Notes: generated by a model from the letters alone, not told the origin. Positions 13,097 to 26,166 are shown, counted from the first letter of the stretch. The stretch: DNA of 64,000 bases from Halicephalobus mephisto (GCA_009193035.1 SWDT01000050.1:62001-126000); one strand, 5' to 3'. A program made the numbers and translations.

Positions 13097-16000
13097 ATGC
13101 TGAAATCAACACTTGACAAGGTAAATAATTATTGATTGTTTTTTAAATTTTATTATTTAATTTTAATTATTTTTATTTAATTTTAATTTTTGAAAATTTT
13201 TAATTTTAATTTTCAAAAAAACAGTTTTTATTTTTTTTAAATTAATTTTTTATTGAATTTAGTTTTAAAAAATTTTTAAAAACATTTAATTTTAATTCTC
13301 GAAAAACAGTTTTTATTTTTTTTTAATTTCTTTTTTATTGAATTTTAATTTTAAAAAATTTTTAAAAACATTTAATTTTAATTTTTAGAAAAACAGTTTT
13401 TATTTTTTTTTAATTTCTTTTTTTATTGAATTTAATTTTTTAAAATTTTTAATTTTTAATTTTTAATTTTTAAAAATTTTTGAAAACATTTAATTTTGAT
13501 TTTTTTTAAATTTCCTTTTTATTGATTTATTTATGAATATGTTTAAGGTTCACAACGAGGCGGACCTGGTAACTCCGGTCTGCATCGGAAGACGTGTATT
13601 GGTCGCTAACGCCAATAATGAAGTTGCTACAACGGGAATTTTGAGATTTGTCGGACCTCTAGAAGGACAAAATGGTGTATTTTGTGGAGTTGAGCTTTTT
13701 GAGCCCTTGGGCAAAAATGACGGGTCTTACAAAGGTGTGAATTTTAAATTTTTTTATAAAATTTTTTCTTTCAGGTGTATACTTTTTTCAATGTCCGGCA
13801 AATCACGGTCTTTTTTTGCCCATACATCGTGTTCAAATGGCCGAAAAACAGTCGATAAATATTCGTCGACCTGATGTGGGTCATTTGATTATTGAAAGTT
13901 TCTTTAATTTTTCGTTTTAGAAGCTGATTAAATCGGCTTTTGCAAACATTCATTCAAGTGGTTCCAGCAGCCACGGAGTCCAATTTATGGACGAAAGTAT
14001 GATGTCCACAAATTCTTCGAATTGGGTAAATTGCTATTTTTAAATTTTCCGATTGTGTGAATTACAATTTTTAAATTTTCGAATTCAGTAAATTATTATT
14101 TTTAAATTTTCCAATTGTGTGAATTATTATTTTTAAATTTTCGAATTCAGAAAATTATTATTTTTAAATTATCCAATTGAATAATTTACTATTTTTAAAT
14201 TTTCGAGTTCAAAAAATTACAATTTTTAAATTTTCGAATTCAGTAAATTATTATTTTTAAATTTTCCAATTGTGTGAATTATTATTTTTAAATTTTCCAA
14301 TTGAGTAAATTATTATTTTTAAATTTTCCAATAGGTTAAATTACCATTTTTAAATTTTCGAATTTTGTGGAAGATCCTGGAGATTTTAGAATTTTGAAGT
14401 TCCCAAAATTAAAAATTTCAAATTTTAAAACATTTCTAAAACTCTTTTATATTCTTGTCTTTGTAATTTTAAATTTATTATTTGAAATTTTCAAAATTGA
14501 TTTTAAAAATTTTTTGTTAATTTTATTTTTTAAAATTTTTTTTGAGATTTATTATTTGAAATTTTTTAAATTTTATTTTTTTTCAGATAAATTCAAGTGA
14601 CGACGACGGAGATATGTTTGATTCTTGCACAACTTACAATGTAGCAAGGGTTTGTTTTTAGTTTTTTTTATTTTTTAAAATTTTTCCTCGAGGATCTTAT
14701 TTCTTCCTTGACCCGTTTGTTTTCTGATCAGAAATAATCTTTGACAACTTGGCAGTTGGCCTCTGGCATTTTTTAGATCACACAGGGGGTGGAAATGTGG
14801 CATTTGTTTTCACGTCCGTATGTCCGTTAAAAAAGTAAATAAAATTTTTCAGCCTCAATTTATGCTTCAAGAGATTGAAGACCCGAGGCCGTTGATCGCG
14901 ATGGACGATGATTCGAGTCCTGATTCCCAACCGGGAAACGTTTTTACAAATGGAAATGTTTCAAGTGGGTATTATTAAATTTCCTCTGTCGAAATTCTAT
15001 AAAGTAGTTGATATAAAAATCAAAAAAATCCCTCAACAGTTGTGTAGGCCTATTTGCGTAGATCTTGCAAGCAAAGTGCGGATTTTATTTTGGTTTAAAA
15101 ATTTTATAAATGTAAAAGTGTGAGTGGAACAGCCGGAATGTTGCCAGCACGCTGCAGATTTTGCCTTGATTTTGACTGATTTGCCTAATATTGCCAGCAA
15201 AGTGCGGATTTTAATTTAATTTCGGAATTTTTATCAATACAAATCTAAAAATGTCGACCTATCATCTTCAATATTGCCGGCAACCTGCAGATTTTAATTT
15301 AATTTAGAGATTTTTATAAAAATGTAAATTTTAATTGATTTTTTTAAACATTGCCAGCAACCTGCAGATTTTAATTTAATTTCGAAATCTATATACATCT
15401 TATTTTTTAAACATTGCCAGCAACCTGCAGATTTTAATTTAATTTTGAAATCTATATACATCCTATTTTTTTAAACATTGCCAGCAACCTGCAGATTTGA
15501 CTTTGATTTTCATGTCGATCGTTTTATAAACCTTAATGCTGGTTTAATTTTTTTATTTTAGTTAGTGCTAGTTACGTCGTCACACACCCTACGATGGATC
15601 CGAGTGAGTTGCCGATCATAGGAACGCCTCCGGCGGAGGACCTGGAGACTCCTCTTGTTGAAGAAAATCCAATCAACGGAAACTTTTTACAACAAACTAA
15701 GAATCCAACTCAAGGAGAAACAAAAAATACTAAAAACGGAAATGTCGAAGAAAAACAACCCAAACCTGAGAAAAAACAAAGAGTAAGGATTACTGTAGAA
15801 TTTTCGAGATTTTTAAAATATTAAATTTATTAAAAAATTTGGTGTTTTTTGATTAATCATATTTTCGTATTGGGATTTCTCTAGTTGATCAAGATAGATG
15901 AAATTTAAAAAATTATAAAAATTACAAAATTTATAAAAATTTTAAAAACTTAAAAAATTTTAAAAATTAAAGAAATATTTAAAAATTAATTTTTTCATTA

Positions 16001-19000
16001 AGCACGAAACGCCAGGAATTTGCTTTCATAGGTATACTGTAGATTTTTCTAAATTTAATTATGTGTTAAAAAGATTTTCACACAAAAATGACATTAGTTA
16101 CAAAAAATCAAAAAGTTACTTTCTTAGGTATACTGTAGATTTTTCTAAAGTTAATTATGTGCTAAATAAGTTCTTACGCGGAAATGGTATTAGTTACAAA
16201 ATGCCAGGAATTTACTTTTATAAGTATACTGTAAATTTATTTTTAATTTTTTTCAGGTTTCCATTCGGGAGATAATTGCGGCTCCTCCGAAACCTGTAGA
16301 ACGGGAAAAACCGAAAAAAGTATCGAAACAGCAGCAGTTGATGGATCAGATCCTCCAGAATATGAAAGAACAAAAAGAAACGAAAAAGAAACAACCTCGG
16401 ACTCGGATATCTGACCTCTGGACCCAACCGCCCCAGAAACCGGCTGAGATGGGTAAGTCCAAATGTCCATGAAGATAAGCTTTTCAATCTCAAAACTGCT
16501 TTTATTGTACTGTTGGACTAAATCCCGGAGGATGTGAACTTTGCGCACTGACCACCCAATCAGGACGGACTCACTTTTTCTAGCTTTTCTCGGTTCTCAA
16601 GACCAGTGGAAATCGATTTATAGACATCTTTTAATCGGACCCATAAGCTCCGATTGTTTATTTGTCCAACCTATACCGTTAAAGTTCTTTCGTATCTTCC
16701 GAAATCCCCCGGCATCTGGTGCAAGATTGTAAATCTGAAAATTCCGTTCCATTTTTTGAAGATTTTTGGAATTTTATGGAACATTTTAGCTGCTTTCTGA
16801 ATCCACTGAGACCTTCCAAAATTTCTTTAAACTTTAAAATTTCTCTAAAATTCTTAATTTAAAAAAAATTTTTAATTTAAAATTTCTCTAAAATTCTTAA
16901 TTTTTTAATAATTTAATTTTTTCGAAATTATTTAAAATTTTAAACTTTTATAATTTTTCGAAATTTAGTAAAAAAAACAAATTTAAAAAATTTTTTTGAA
17001 TAATTTTAAATTTAATGAAAACTTTTGGAATTATTTGAAATTGAGAAAGTTCAATTTCCTAAAAAATTTTGGAAATTCTCATCGAAGCAATTTTGTTTTT
17101 TTTTTTACTTTTTTTGATCAAAATCCAAAACCGGAATTTTCGAAGGTTTTTGGAAAATTCTGGAAATTCATATAGAAACATTTTCGTAAAAAAACTTTAT
17201 TTCTATTTTTTTAAATAATATAATTTTAGAACGAATATCTTTAATCAAAAATTTGAGAAATTTATGTTTGAAAAATTTTTATAAAAAATTTAAAACGTTT
17301 ATGTTTGAAAAATTTTGGAAATTCATGCTTGAAAAATTCCGTAAAAATTTTATTTTACAAAAATATTATAATTGTAAATTTTTTTGGGAAATTCACAATT
17401 GGAAAATTTTATGAAAGTTTTATAATTTTTTTAATTTTAGAAAACTTTTTTAATTTTATGAAAATTTAAAAATTTTAGAAAACTTTTTCTTAATTTTATG
17501 TAAATTTTATAAAATTTTAGAAAACTTTTTTTAAATTTTATGGAAATTTAAAACTTTTTCTTAATTTTATGGAAATTTTATAAAATTTTAGAAAACTTTT
17601 TTTTAATTTTATGGAAATTTAGAAATTTTTAATAATGTGATTGAAGTTATCCTTGACCCAGTTGTAATAGTACATATGGCGTTTATGGTAGTTACTGAAG
17701 CTTATTGAGTTCAGTACTTGTCTGTTTGTGGCCTCGGCATCACGCGGAAACAAAGATGTACGATTCAAAAACGTACAAGTGTGTCTCGACTGGCTTTAAG
17801 TATACAATTTTTTTTTCATTCAAATTCCCATTGTTATTTATTAAAAACAAAATTCCGTATACAATTTCTATAAATTTCCAAATTTTTAATTTTCATAAAA
17901 TATAATTTCGAAATATTTATGAAAAAAATCGAAAATTTAAAAATATTTATAATTTTAAAAACTTTTTACAATATAATTTTAAAATTGCATAAACTTTCAA
18001 AATATTTATAAAAAAAATCGAAAAATTTTAAAATAATTTAATTTTAAAAAAATTCTAAAATTTTATAAAATTTCGAAATAGTTTAAAATCGAAAAATTTT
18101 AAAATAATTTAATTTAAAAAAACTCTAAAATTTTGAAATAATTTAAAATTGAAAATTTAAAATATTTATGATTTTAAAAAATTCTAAAATTATATAAACT
18201 TTAAAATCGAAAATTTTAAAATAATTTAATTTTTGTATTTTTTATATTTTTTGTTTGGCTTAGATTACAATTTGAAAAACTGCCTCAAATATATTCTTCA
18301 AAATATTTCGAAACAGCTTTAACTTTTAAATTCTCGTGAGACATTCTGGCAGTTTTTCTTTTTTTTTTTGGAAATTTAACTAATCGATTTTCAGAAATGA
18401 CTTTGGAAAAAAAAGAAAATTTTGAAGATGGAAAATCTAAAAGAACTGTTTTGAAATCCGTTAATCAACCCCCTGCCAAGCCCAGGAACCCCCCGAAACC
18501 CCGTCAGTCCCTACTGCCCCCGAAACCCTCGACTCCTACTGCCGTACCCAAGACCCCTCCGGAAGGATCTGTCAAGTTCAGATCTACTGTCAGAAACGTC
18601 CCTGGAGTCAAAATCACGCCGGAATCCAGGTCTTCAAAAAATCGGATTTCTTCAGAAAATTCCGATAATGAAAAACGTCAATCAAAAACAACAATTTCTT
18701 CAAGAAGACCGACTTCTCAAGCTTCTGCAACTTCCTCGAAGTCATCAACAACCTCCAAAACCCCTCAGGGAACGTCGACGAGGAGCATGAGAAGACCCAT
18801 TAAGCCCTGTTCTCCGCTCGAGAAAAAACTGATCAATCACTACAAACGGATGTACAAAATCACAACGGTCATGGGACTTGTTGCTGGAAATCTGGCCAGT
18901 CGACAGGATGCTCTTCAGTTCAAGTATGCCCTCCAGGAAGATTTGGCGATTGCGAAAAATCAGGAAATCGAACACCTAAAATCAACAATCAAGAACTGTG

Positions 19001-22000
19001 AGTTTTTTTAAATTGAAATCGATCTCGAAATCTGTAAACAATAAGAATCAAAATTAATTTAAATTTTTACACAATTTAATAAGTCGACTGAATCTTGCAA
19101 GCAAAGTGCGGATTTTATTTTGGTTTAAAGATTTTATAAATGTAAAAGTGTGAGTGGAACAGCCGGAATGTTGCCAGCACGCTGCAGATTTTGCCTTGAT
19201 TTTGACTGATTTGCCTCATATTGCCAGCAAAGTGCAGATTTTAATTTTATTTCGAAATTTTTATAAATGTGTAAATTTCAATTGATTTTTTTAAACATTG
19301 CCAGCAACCTGCAGATTTTGCTTTGATTTTGAAATTGATCGATCTGCCTCAATATTGCCAGCAATCTGCAGATTTTAATTTAATTTCGAAATTTTTATAA
19401 ACATGTAAATTTCAATTGATTTCTTTAAATCATTGCAAGCAACCTGCAGATTTGATTTTGATGTCGACCGCCTTGCAGACCTCAGCGCGGATCTAGAAAC
19501 AAAGACCGCCTTAAAATTATCGAAAAATCTAAATTAGAAAATCCGAAATTTTTTCCAATACCTCTGACAAAATTAAAATTAATTAAAAATGGGTTTTTTA
19601 ACAATTGCAACAAAAACAATTTCGAAAATTTATTTTATTTCGACAGCCTGTTTCGGATTAGTTATTTTATTTTCGACAATTTGTCTCTGTTTTGATTGTG
19701 ATTCGAAAAAATGGCTTTCTTTGAACGTCTTCATCACAACTTTGGCCATTTTACCGTTGATTGTATTTCGAATTGCAGTGGAAGAATCTTACAAAAATCA
19801 AATCGAGAATCTTAAACAACAACATCAAGATGAAGTAAGTTTTTTAAAATTATTTATTTTTCAAAATTTATTTTCAAAATTATTTATTTTTCAAAATTAT
19901 TTATTTTTCGAAATTTGTTAAAAAGTCAAAATTATTTATCTTTCGAAATTTATTTAAAAATTTATTTTTAAAATTATTTATCTTTCGAAATTTATTTAAA
20001 AATTTATTTTTAAAATTATTTATTTTTTGAAATTTGTTAAAAAATTAAAATTATTTATTTTTTAGTTTTTTAAAAAAAGTGATTTTTGTAATTTTAAATA
20101 TATTTAATTTTAAAGGAAATATTTAAAATTCGAAAATTTCCGATTGATTGCCTTTGGTTGTCCGAGATTTGGAGATAAAAGAGGACAGTGGTCATCGAAG
20201 AATCAGATCCTTATCTTTTTACAAGACTATTGTTCTTTTAAAATTTCCATGACCTATTTTCTGAATTTTGCCTTACAAACTTTGGACATTTTCCAAAATA
20301 CCGTAAAAGTTTTAAAGTATTTAAAAATTCTATAAAATGTTCGAAAATACAATATGGAATTTTCTACAATTTTCGAAAATTTTCTTAAATAAATAATTTT
20401 TGAGAATTTCATTTGTTTTATAAACTTTTAAAAATTATTTTAAGTTTCAACAATAAAATAAAAAATTTCGAAATCTGAAGAAATTTCTCCAAATTTTATT
20501 ATTTTCGAAAATTTTCTTAAATAAATAATTTTTGAGAATTTTATTGAAGTTTTATAAATTCCTAAAAATCGTCTTAAATTTCAACAATAAAATAAAAAAA
20601 TTTCGAAATCTGGAAAAACTTAAAAATTTTTTCCAATTTTCTAGAATCTTCAAAATTGAAATAAAAAACTTCTCAGAATATCATTCAAGTTTCTAGAAAT
20701 TCCTAAAATACAGTATAAAGAATTTTAATTCATTAAAAAATTTCCAGAATTTTCAAAGATACAGTAAAAAATTCAGAAATCTTCAGTAATTTTTCAATAT
20801 CAAATGAGAATTTTTCAGAATTATAAAATTTCCCAAAATTTCGAAATTTTATGAAATTTAATTTTAATTTTAATTTAAAAATTGTTTAATATTGTGATTT
20901 TAGTTCGAGAAATTTAAAATAACCAAAGATATTGAACATCAACAAGCGATTAAAGAACTGAAGGAAGTCCATCAGACGGAACTCGACGAACGTGACGTCA
21001 GCTACTTGCACGTCGATTCCCGGCTCAAGGAATCCCAGAAAAAAGTGGAAGAACTTCGAAAAGCCCTCAATGAAGACACAGATGAAAAAGTTCATGTAAT
21101 TTTAAAAAACAAAAAAAAATAATTTAAAAATTTTTCAGACTTTGAATCTCGAAGTGAAAAGTCTCCAGGACATGTTAGAAATAAAAAACAAAGAATCTGT
21201 AGAACTTCTGAAATCGAAAAATAAACTTGTAATTTTACAAGAGAAATTTTACGAATTGGAAAAAGAACACAAAGCTCTTCAATGTGAACACGAACAAGAA
21301 TCGTACAATTTCAAAATGAACAGAGACGTCAACAGAAGTCTTCGAGAAGAAAACAACAGAAAAGATTACAAAATAGAAGAATTACAATTAAAAATAGACA
21401 AACTCGAAAAACGGTTGACGATATATCAACAAAGAGTTGACGAATTAGAAACCATAAATCACGCCGCCGGACTGTCCAATCCTGGAATGTTCGAAACAAA
21501 TCCAAATGAACCAAGTTTTCTGGAATCCGATCAGGACTTTAGTGAAAGTGACGTCGAAGATCACAAAAATAAAAGACAAAGTTTATTAGCTACTTATCAA
21601 GAAGCAGGAAGAAAAATCGTCAATTTGAATGAAAGCGTCCATCAAGACGTCATTCATCTTCCCGAAGGTCGATTTAGAGGTTTGTTATTTTCCATTTTAT
21701 TAATTTTAAAACTAAAATTCTGTAAAAATTTATGAAATTTTGAAAAACTAAAAATTCTCTAAAATATTTAAAGAATTTTTAGAAATTTTTTTAAAACGTT
21801 TCTAAATTTTTAAGATTTTATGGAAGACTCTAAAGTCTAAGAAATTCATGTAGAATTTTCTAGAATATTTCAAGAATTTTTAGAGGTTTTTAGGCTTCAG
21901 AAGCTCCTGTGAAGTTTTTAGAATTTTTTAAAATGTTCGAAGATTTTTTTTAAATTTTTTAAGATTTTATAGAAGATTCTGAAACTTTTAGGAAATTCAT

Positions 22001-22201
22001 GTAGAATTTTCTAGAATATTTAAAGAATTTTTAGAAATTTTTAAGTTTTAGAAAGTTTTAAAACTTTGGAAAAATTTTTGGAATTTTTTTAAAATCAATA
22101 TTAAAAAATTTTTACAATAATATAATTAACGAATTTCAGATGACGTTGAAGAAAATCCACCCGCTGCAATGCTTGGCTCAGATGATCCAGATACATTTTA
22201 G
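13097..22201 (+). CDS. CAP-Gly and coiled-coil protein (CLIP-like), long form
   Basis: Thirteen exons keep frame to TAG 22199-22201: 13097-13120, 13548-13734, 13775-13875, 13921-14025, 14587-14649, 14853-14964, 15562-15782, 16257-16452, 18395-18997, 19779-19834, 20904-21095, 21139-21679, 22140-22201 (820 residues). Residues about 18-92 form a CAP-Gly domain with GKNDGSYKG (family GKNDG core, which binds the EEY/F tails of tubulin and EB1) and a closing GLFLPIHRVQ. A basic, Pro/Ser-rich stretch about 300-520 follows, then coiled coil about 545-760 and an acidic tail. The layout fits a microtubule plus-end protein of the CLIP type, with one CAP-Gly only. The exon 2 acceptor is TTTAAG, not CAG; an alternative start at ATG 13533 would avoid it. 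Exon 19779-19834 enters through an acceptor inside the alternative first exon described next. Confidence 0.78.
14026..14370. repeat. TTATTATTTTTAAATTTTCGAATTCAG tandem repeat
   Basis: About nine imperfect copies of a 35-40 base unit just after the exon ending at 14025; some copies carry CCAATTG in place of CGAATTC. Intronic, non-coding. Confidence 0.75.
15060..15535. repeat. GCCAGCAACCTGCAG minisatellite, copy A
   Basis: Intron repeat with about six imperfect units of 60-75 bases, each centred on TTGCCAGCAACCTGCAGATT. The first about 120 bases (15062-15190) are almost identical to 19092-19215 in a later intron of the same gene. Confidence 0.85.
19090..19490. repeat. GCCAGCAACCTGCAG minisatellite, copy B
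   Basis: Second array of the family seen at 15060-15535. It lies directly upstream of the alternative first exon at 19589. The leading about 120 bases match copy A nearly base for base, pointing to recent duplication or gene conversion. Confidence 0.85.
19589..22201 (+). CDS. Alternative short form: membrane hairpin plus coiled coil
   Basis: Exon 19589-19834 opens with ATG and encodes two hydrophobic segments (ISTACFGLVILFSTICLCF, then NVFITTLAILPLIVFRIAV). It is followed by the coiled-coil start shared with the CAP-Gly protein. It splices in frame to 20904-21095, 21139-21679 and 22140-22201, giving 346 residues. The exon contains an internal acceptor (TTGCAG at 19773-19778) through which the long form enters at 19779, skipping the membrane part. 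So one locus seems to make either a microtubule-binding or a membrane-anchored version of the same coiled coil. A TTAG acceptor-like site near 19536 could take a spliced leader. It could instead be a separate downstream gene with a readthrough long form. Confidence 0.6.
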
Positions 22202-22567
22202 ACAATAGTATTCATAGACAAAGCTTGAATTTGCATGTATGTAATTGGTGATCTCAAAACGGGGGATTTACTAATAAATTCGTCCATCTGCTTGATTCTT
22301 CAATTTACAATTTTAAAATTTCCTAATTTTAAAAAAATCCAGTTTTATAATTTTCAAAAATTTATATTTTTAAATTTCTATAATTTTCAAAATTCTTAAA
22401 AAATTTAAATTTTTATTATTTTAAAATTTAATTATTTTTATATTTTTTAAATTCCTAAATTTTCGAAGATTTTCAAATTTTTTAATTTCCTAATTTTCCA
22501 ATTTTTTAAGGAAACAGTTGTCGTCGTTAATTTTCTTTAAAATAATTTTTCCGAAAATTTTGAAATT
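22202..22567. other. Short intergenic stretch between CAP-Gly and glutamate receptor genes
   Basis: About 370 AT-rich bases between two genes on the same strand, starting with a likely polyadenylation signal AATAAA near 22273. The spacing would allow a nematode operon; nothing here proves it. Confidence 0.5.
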
Positions 22568-22573
22568 TTTTAG
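22568..22573 (+). promoter_or_regulatory. Likely trans-splice acceptor of the glutamate receptor gene
   Basis: TTTTAG lies six bases before the start codon at 22580 and after a T-rich run. Confidence 0.5.
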
Positions 22574-22579
22574 TTGAAA

Positions 22580-25500
22580 ATGAAAGTTGTTTTATTTGTT
22601 TTTTATTTTTTTTCTTTGAGTTTTTGTTTAACAAAAATCGGATTTATTTCGACAAAAAACGAGGAAGATGGTCTTAGAGCTGTTGTATCTACCGTAAGAT
22701 CCGCTTTGAGTCTTCAGTTGAGTCTGGATAAAGTTGAATTTCTCGATGAAAATATTGTTTTTCTCGAAAACGAATTTATTTATAAATTGTCCGAAATTAT
22801 TTTTTCATTTAAATCCAAAAATATTACGGTAGTTTTAGGACCGCCAAGTTCGGATTTCGGAGATCTTGTTCGAAATTTTTGTCTCGAACAAAATATATAT
22901 TTTTTAAGTTTTAATTTAAATCCGATTTTTGAAACCAAAAATAATTTTCAATTATATTCGAAATTGGAATTTTCGAAAATGGTCAAGTACCTTCTACAGT
23001 ACTGGAGATGGAACAAGTATACTGTAATTTTCTCGAAATCCAAAGGCCTAAAAAGCGCTCATTATTTTATTTCAAAGTCCACATCGGATGTTTATTTTTT
23101 CGAAGTCGAGGACGACGTCGACGGAATCCACGAAGACCCTTTTATCGAAGTCGGAAAAAAATTACGAAACATTTGTGAAGAAGAAAATTGTTCAAAATTC
23201 GGAAATAGAGTACTTGTGGAGTTGGACGAAGAGGACACCATGAGGTTCCTCTACAGTATGCTGAGATTGGGGTTGATAAATTCCAACAGCTGGTACTACC
23301 TCCTCGGAATCGACAGTTTTTCCAGAAACATGGAGGACTACAGACACAATTCGGTCATGTTCAGTACCGTAACCTTGTTCGACGAAGATTCACTCAGAAC
23401 TAATGCCACTTATCTACCGTATATCCAAGAATACGAAAACAAAAATAAAAATAAGATTTTTCAACTTGTAAGTTTTTTAATTCCGATTCTGAATCCAACG
23501 GATACTGTAGAGCACTTTCGTCTCCATCTACGACGCCTTACTAAGTGTGAAGTCCTTGACAAGTGACGTCGGACTCCGAAAAACCCCCCAGGGCATCACT
23601 GGGCCTTTGCGGTTCGACTCTAATGGAATCAGAACAGATGCAAATTTCCGCGTCATCGAAATGGGAATTGACGGACAACAAATAAATGTAAATTTTCAAA
23701 ATTATTTTCTTAGAATCAAAAATTTCTTAATTTTTATGAAACTACTTTTTAGAATTAATTTTATAAAAACTAAAAAATTTTTTAAATTCTAAAAATTACT
23801 TTTAATAATTTTATAATATTTTTAATTTTTATAAAATTACTTTTTTTAAAGTTAAAATTTAAAAATACTATGAAATTACTTTTTAAAAATTTTAATTTTT
23901 AATTTTTATAAAATTACTTTTTTAAAAACAAAAATTTTTTAATTTGTAAAATTACTTTTAGACAGGAGTATGGCAGACGAATTCCGCTCAATTACAGCGA
24001 GTTTTTGCGATGAAGGATAAATTGCTGCCGAACACCCATGAAAACATGATAGAAGAATTTAAAACTGTAATTATCAAGTTTTTAAAATCCGTAATAATTT
24101 TTTTCAGCAAAGATTGTTAAAAGTAGTAACTATCGAAGAACGACCGTATGTTTCAAAAAAGATCCTGCCTAATGGAAGAGCAGTTTTCGAGGGATTCTGT
24201 ATCGATCTTCTGAACAAACTTTCTGAAGATTTAAATTTCGACTACCAATTGTCCATCGTCGTCGACGGGAAATACGGAGACAAGATCAACGGCACCAAGG
24301 AATGGGACGGGATGGTCGGGGAAATCCTAAAAGGCGAAGTTGACGCTGCTGTTGCTCCGATTACTGTAACTGCCAACAGACTAGAAGTTGTGGATTTCAC
24401 AGACCCGTTTCTTCAACTAGGGATATCGATGCTGATGAGAATCCCAGAAGATTCGAAATCTTCTTTTTCAATTTTGAGTTTTTTTTGGCCTTTAAGTTCC
24501 AGTGTCTGGATTTACTGGTTCATTCTTACTGTAATTACCGTATTCGTGGCAGTTACTGTAGCAATCATAAGTCCCAAAGAATGTTCGAAAACGTTCAATA
24601 TTCAGGTAATTTTTAAAATTAAAAATTTTTCAATTTTTGAATATTTTCGGAATTTTTAATTTAAAAAAATTCAGAATAGTGTCTGGTATTTGATTTGCAT
24701 TCTTCTAAGAGCCGGATCCGGGTACAACTGTCATTCTGTCCCCAGCAGATTAGTCAGCACATTTTGGTGGATTTTCTCGTTGATTTTGATTGCACAGTAC
24801 ACCGCCAATTTCGCTGCAGTTTTGACTATCGACAGAAAAAGTCTTCCATTTAACGTAAAAAACAATTTTTCCTAATTTTTATTTTATATATGTTTAGTCA
24901 TTTGAAGAGTTAAGTAATCAAACAGAATACGACTTCGGGACTATCTACGGAGGATCGACTATGCAGTTCTTCATGTACTCCAGGTTGGATCCTTTCCGGC
25001 GGATCTGGTTAAGAATGAACAATTCTACGAAATCCGTATTTGTGAAATCCAATCAAGAAGGAGTTCAGAAAGTTTTGACAGAAAAGTAAGTTTGTAAAGC
25101 CATTACTTTTTACGAAATAATCCCGACACAAGTTTCTGGAACTTGTTAGGAACTAAAATAGTTTAATTTCCCATGATTTCATAATCAGCATTTCAAAACT
25201 AAACTCTTTCTAGATAGGTTCAGAACTTTTTAAATTAAAATATACACACAAAAAGAGTAAATTAAAGCGGTTCTAATGTATCAGATATGTCATATTTGAT
25301 GTATCGATACATGGAATATAATTTATCGATATTGCATCTAATGTACCGACATATTGAATATAATGCATGGATATCACATGTAATCTATCAGTACACTGAA
25401 TATAATGTATCTAATACATCAGAGCCGTTTTAATATATTCATATATGATGTACAATTTATCGATGTCAATTTAATGTACCGACTATTGAATATAATGCAT

Positions 25501-26166
25501 TGATACATCAGAATCGTTTTAATATTCTATATACAACATATCATGTACCCTTTTTTGAGTGCAGCGTACCTAACCCTATGCCCATTATTTAAGATTAATT
25601 TTCATATATGAAATTGCTAATAGATATCTTATGAATCATAACTAACATTTAAATACTTCACCGAAATGGGTTACTGTGGTTGTTTGTAAAGTAGAAGTAA
25701 AATCTTCAGGTATGTGTACCTCATGGAATCAGCTTCACTTGAATACGAATTAACCCAACATTGCAACCTCACGAAAGTCGGCAATGTCGTCCTGGGATCG
25801 AACGGATACAGTATAGCTTTGCCCAAAGGATCGAAATGGCGCGACAGGATATCCAGACAAATCCTGGATTACAACGAGAAAGGAATCATGATGATGATGA
25901 AGAACAAATGGTGGAAAAAAACCCCGCAAATAGAGTAATATATATTATTCGTTTTTAAAAATAATACTGATTTCAGAGAATGCGAAGAAAAAGTGGTTGA
26001 AGTTAAAAAGTCATTGGGGATGGATAAAGTATCCGGGATATTCGCTCTTCTTGCTGTCGGACTATTTGCTGCCTTGATCGTCGCAACTACCGAGACTTTT
26101 TTGAGAAAATCCAAAACTGAAGAAAAATTAAACAATCAGTCAACTAATAATAAAACACTTCAATAA
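22580..26166 (+). CDS. Ionotropic glutamate receptor subunit (AMPA/kainate-type GLR)
   Basis: Eight exons: 22580-23467, 23511-23687, 23962-24066, 24108-24605, 24675-24854, 24898-25085, 25710-25934, 25977-26166 (816 residues). A signal peptide (about 1-16) leads into an amino-terminal domain (to about 390) and ligand-binding half S1. The channel and half S2 follow, with a final membrane helix near 770-795. Key glutamate contacts are present: PITVT, the Arg in NRLEVVDF, and the Glu in LMESASLEY. The pore exon aligns without gaps to AMPA receptors and has Arg at the Q/R site (ILLRAGS against FMQQGCD). The gate motif SYTANLAAFLT reads QYTANFAAVLT. It should form a glutamate-gated cation channel at the neuronal surface, alone or as a partner subunit. 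Introns 1, 3, 5 and 7 are only 41-43 bases. The subtype (which GLR) is not settled. Confidence 0.9.
25253..25562. mobile_element. Putative MITE in the glutamate receptor intron
   Basis: The left edge CACACAAAAAGAG and the reverse complement of the right edge (CACTCAAAAAAGGGTACA) are similar. Just inside, GGTTCTAATGTATCAGA on the left pairs with CGATTCTGATGTATCA read from the right. The interior repeats GAATATAATGYATCGATA-like words. Short imperfect inverted ends, size and an intron location fit a miniature DNA transposon. The related element at 9320-9575 makes a family. No target-site duplication is clear. Confidence 0.5.
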
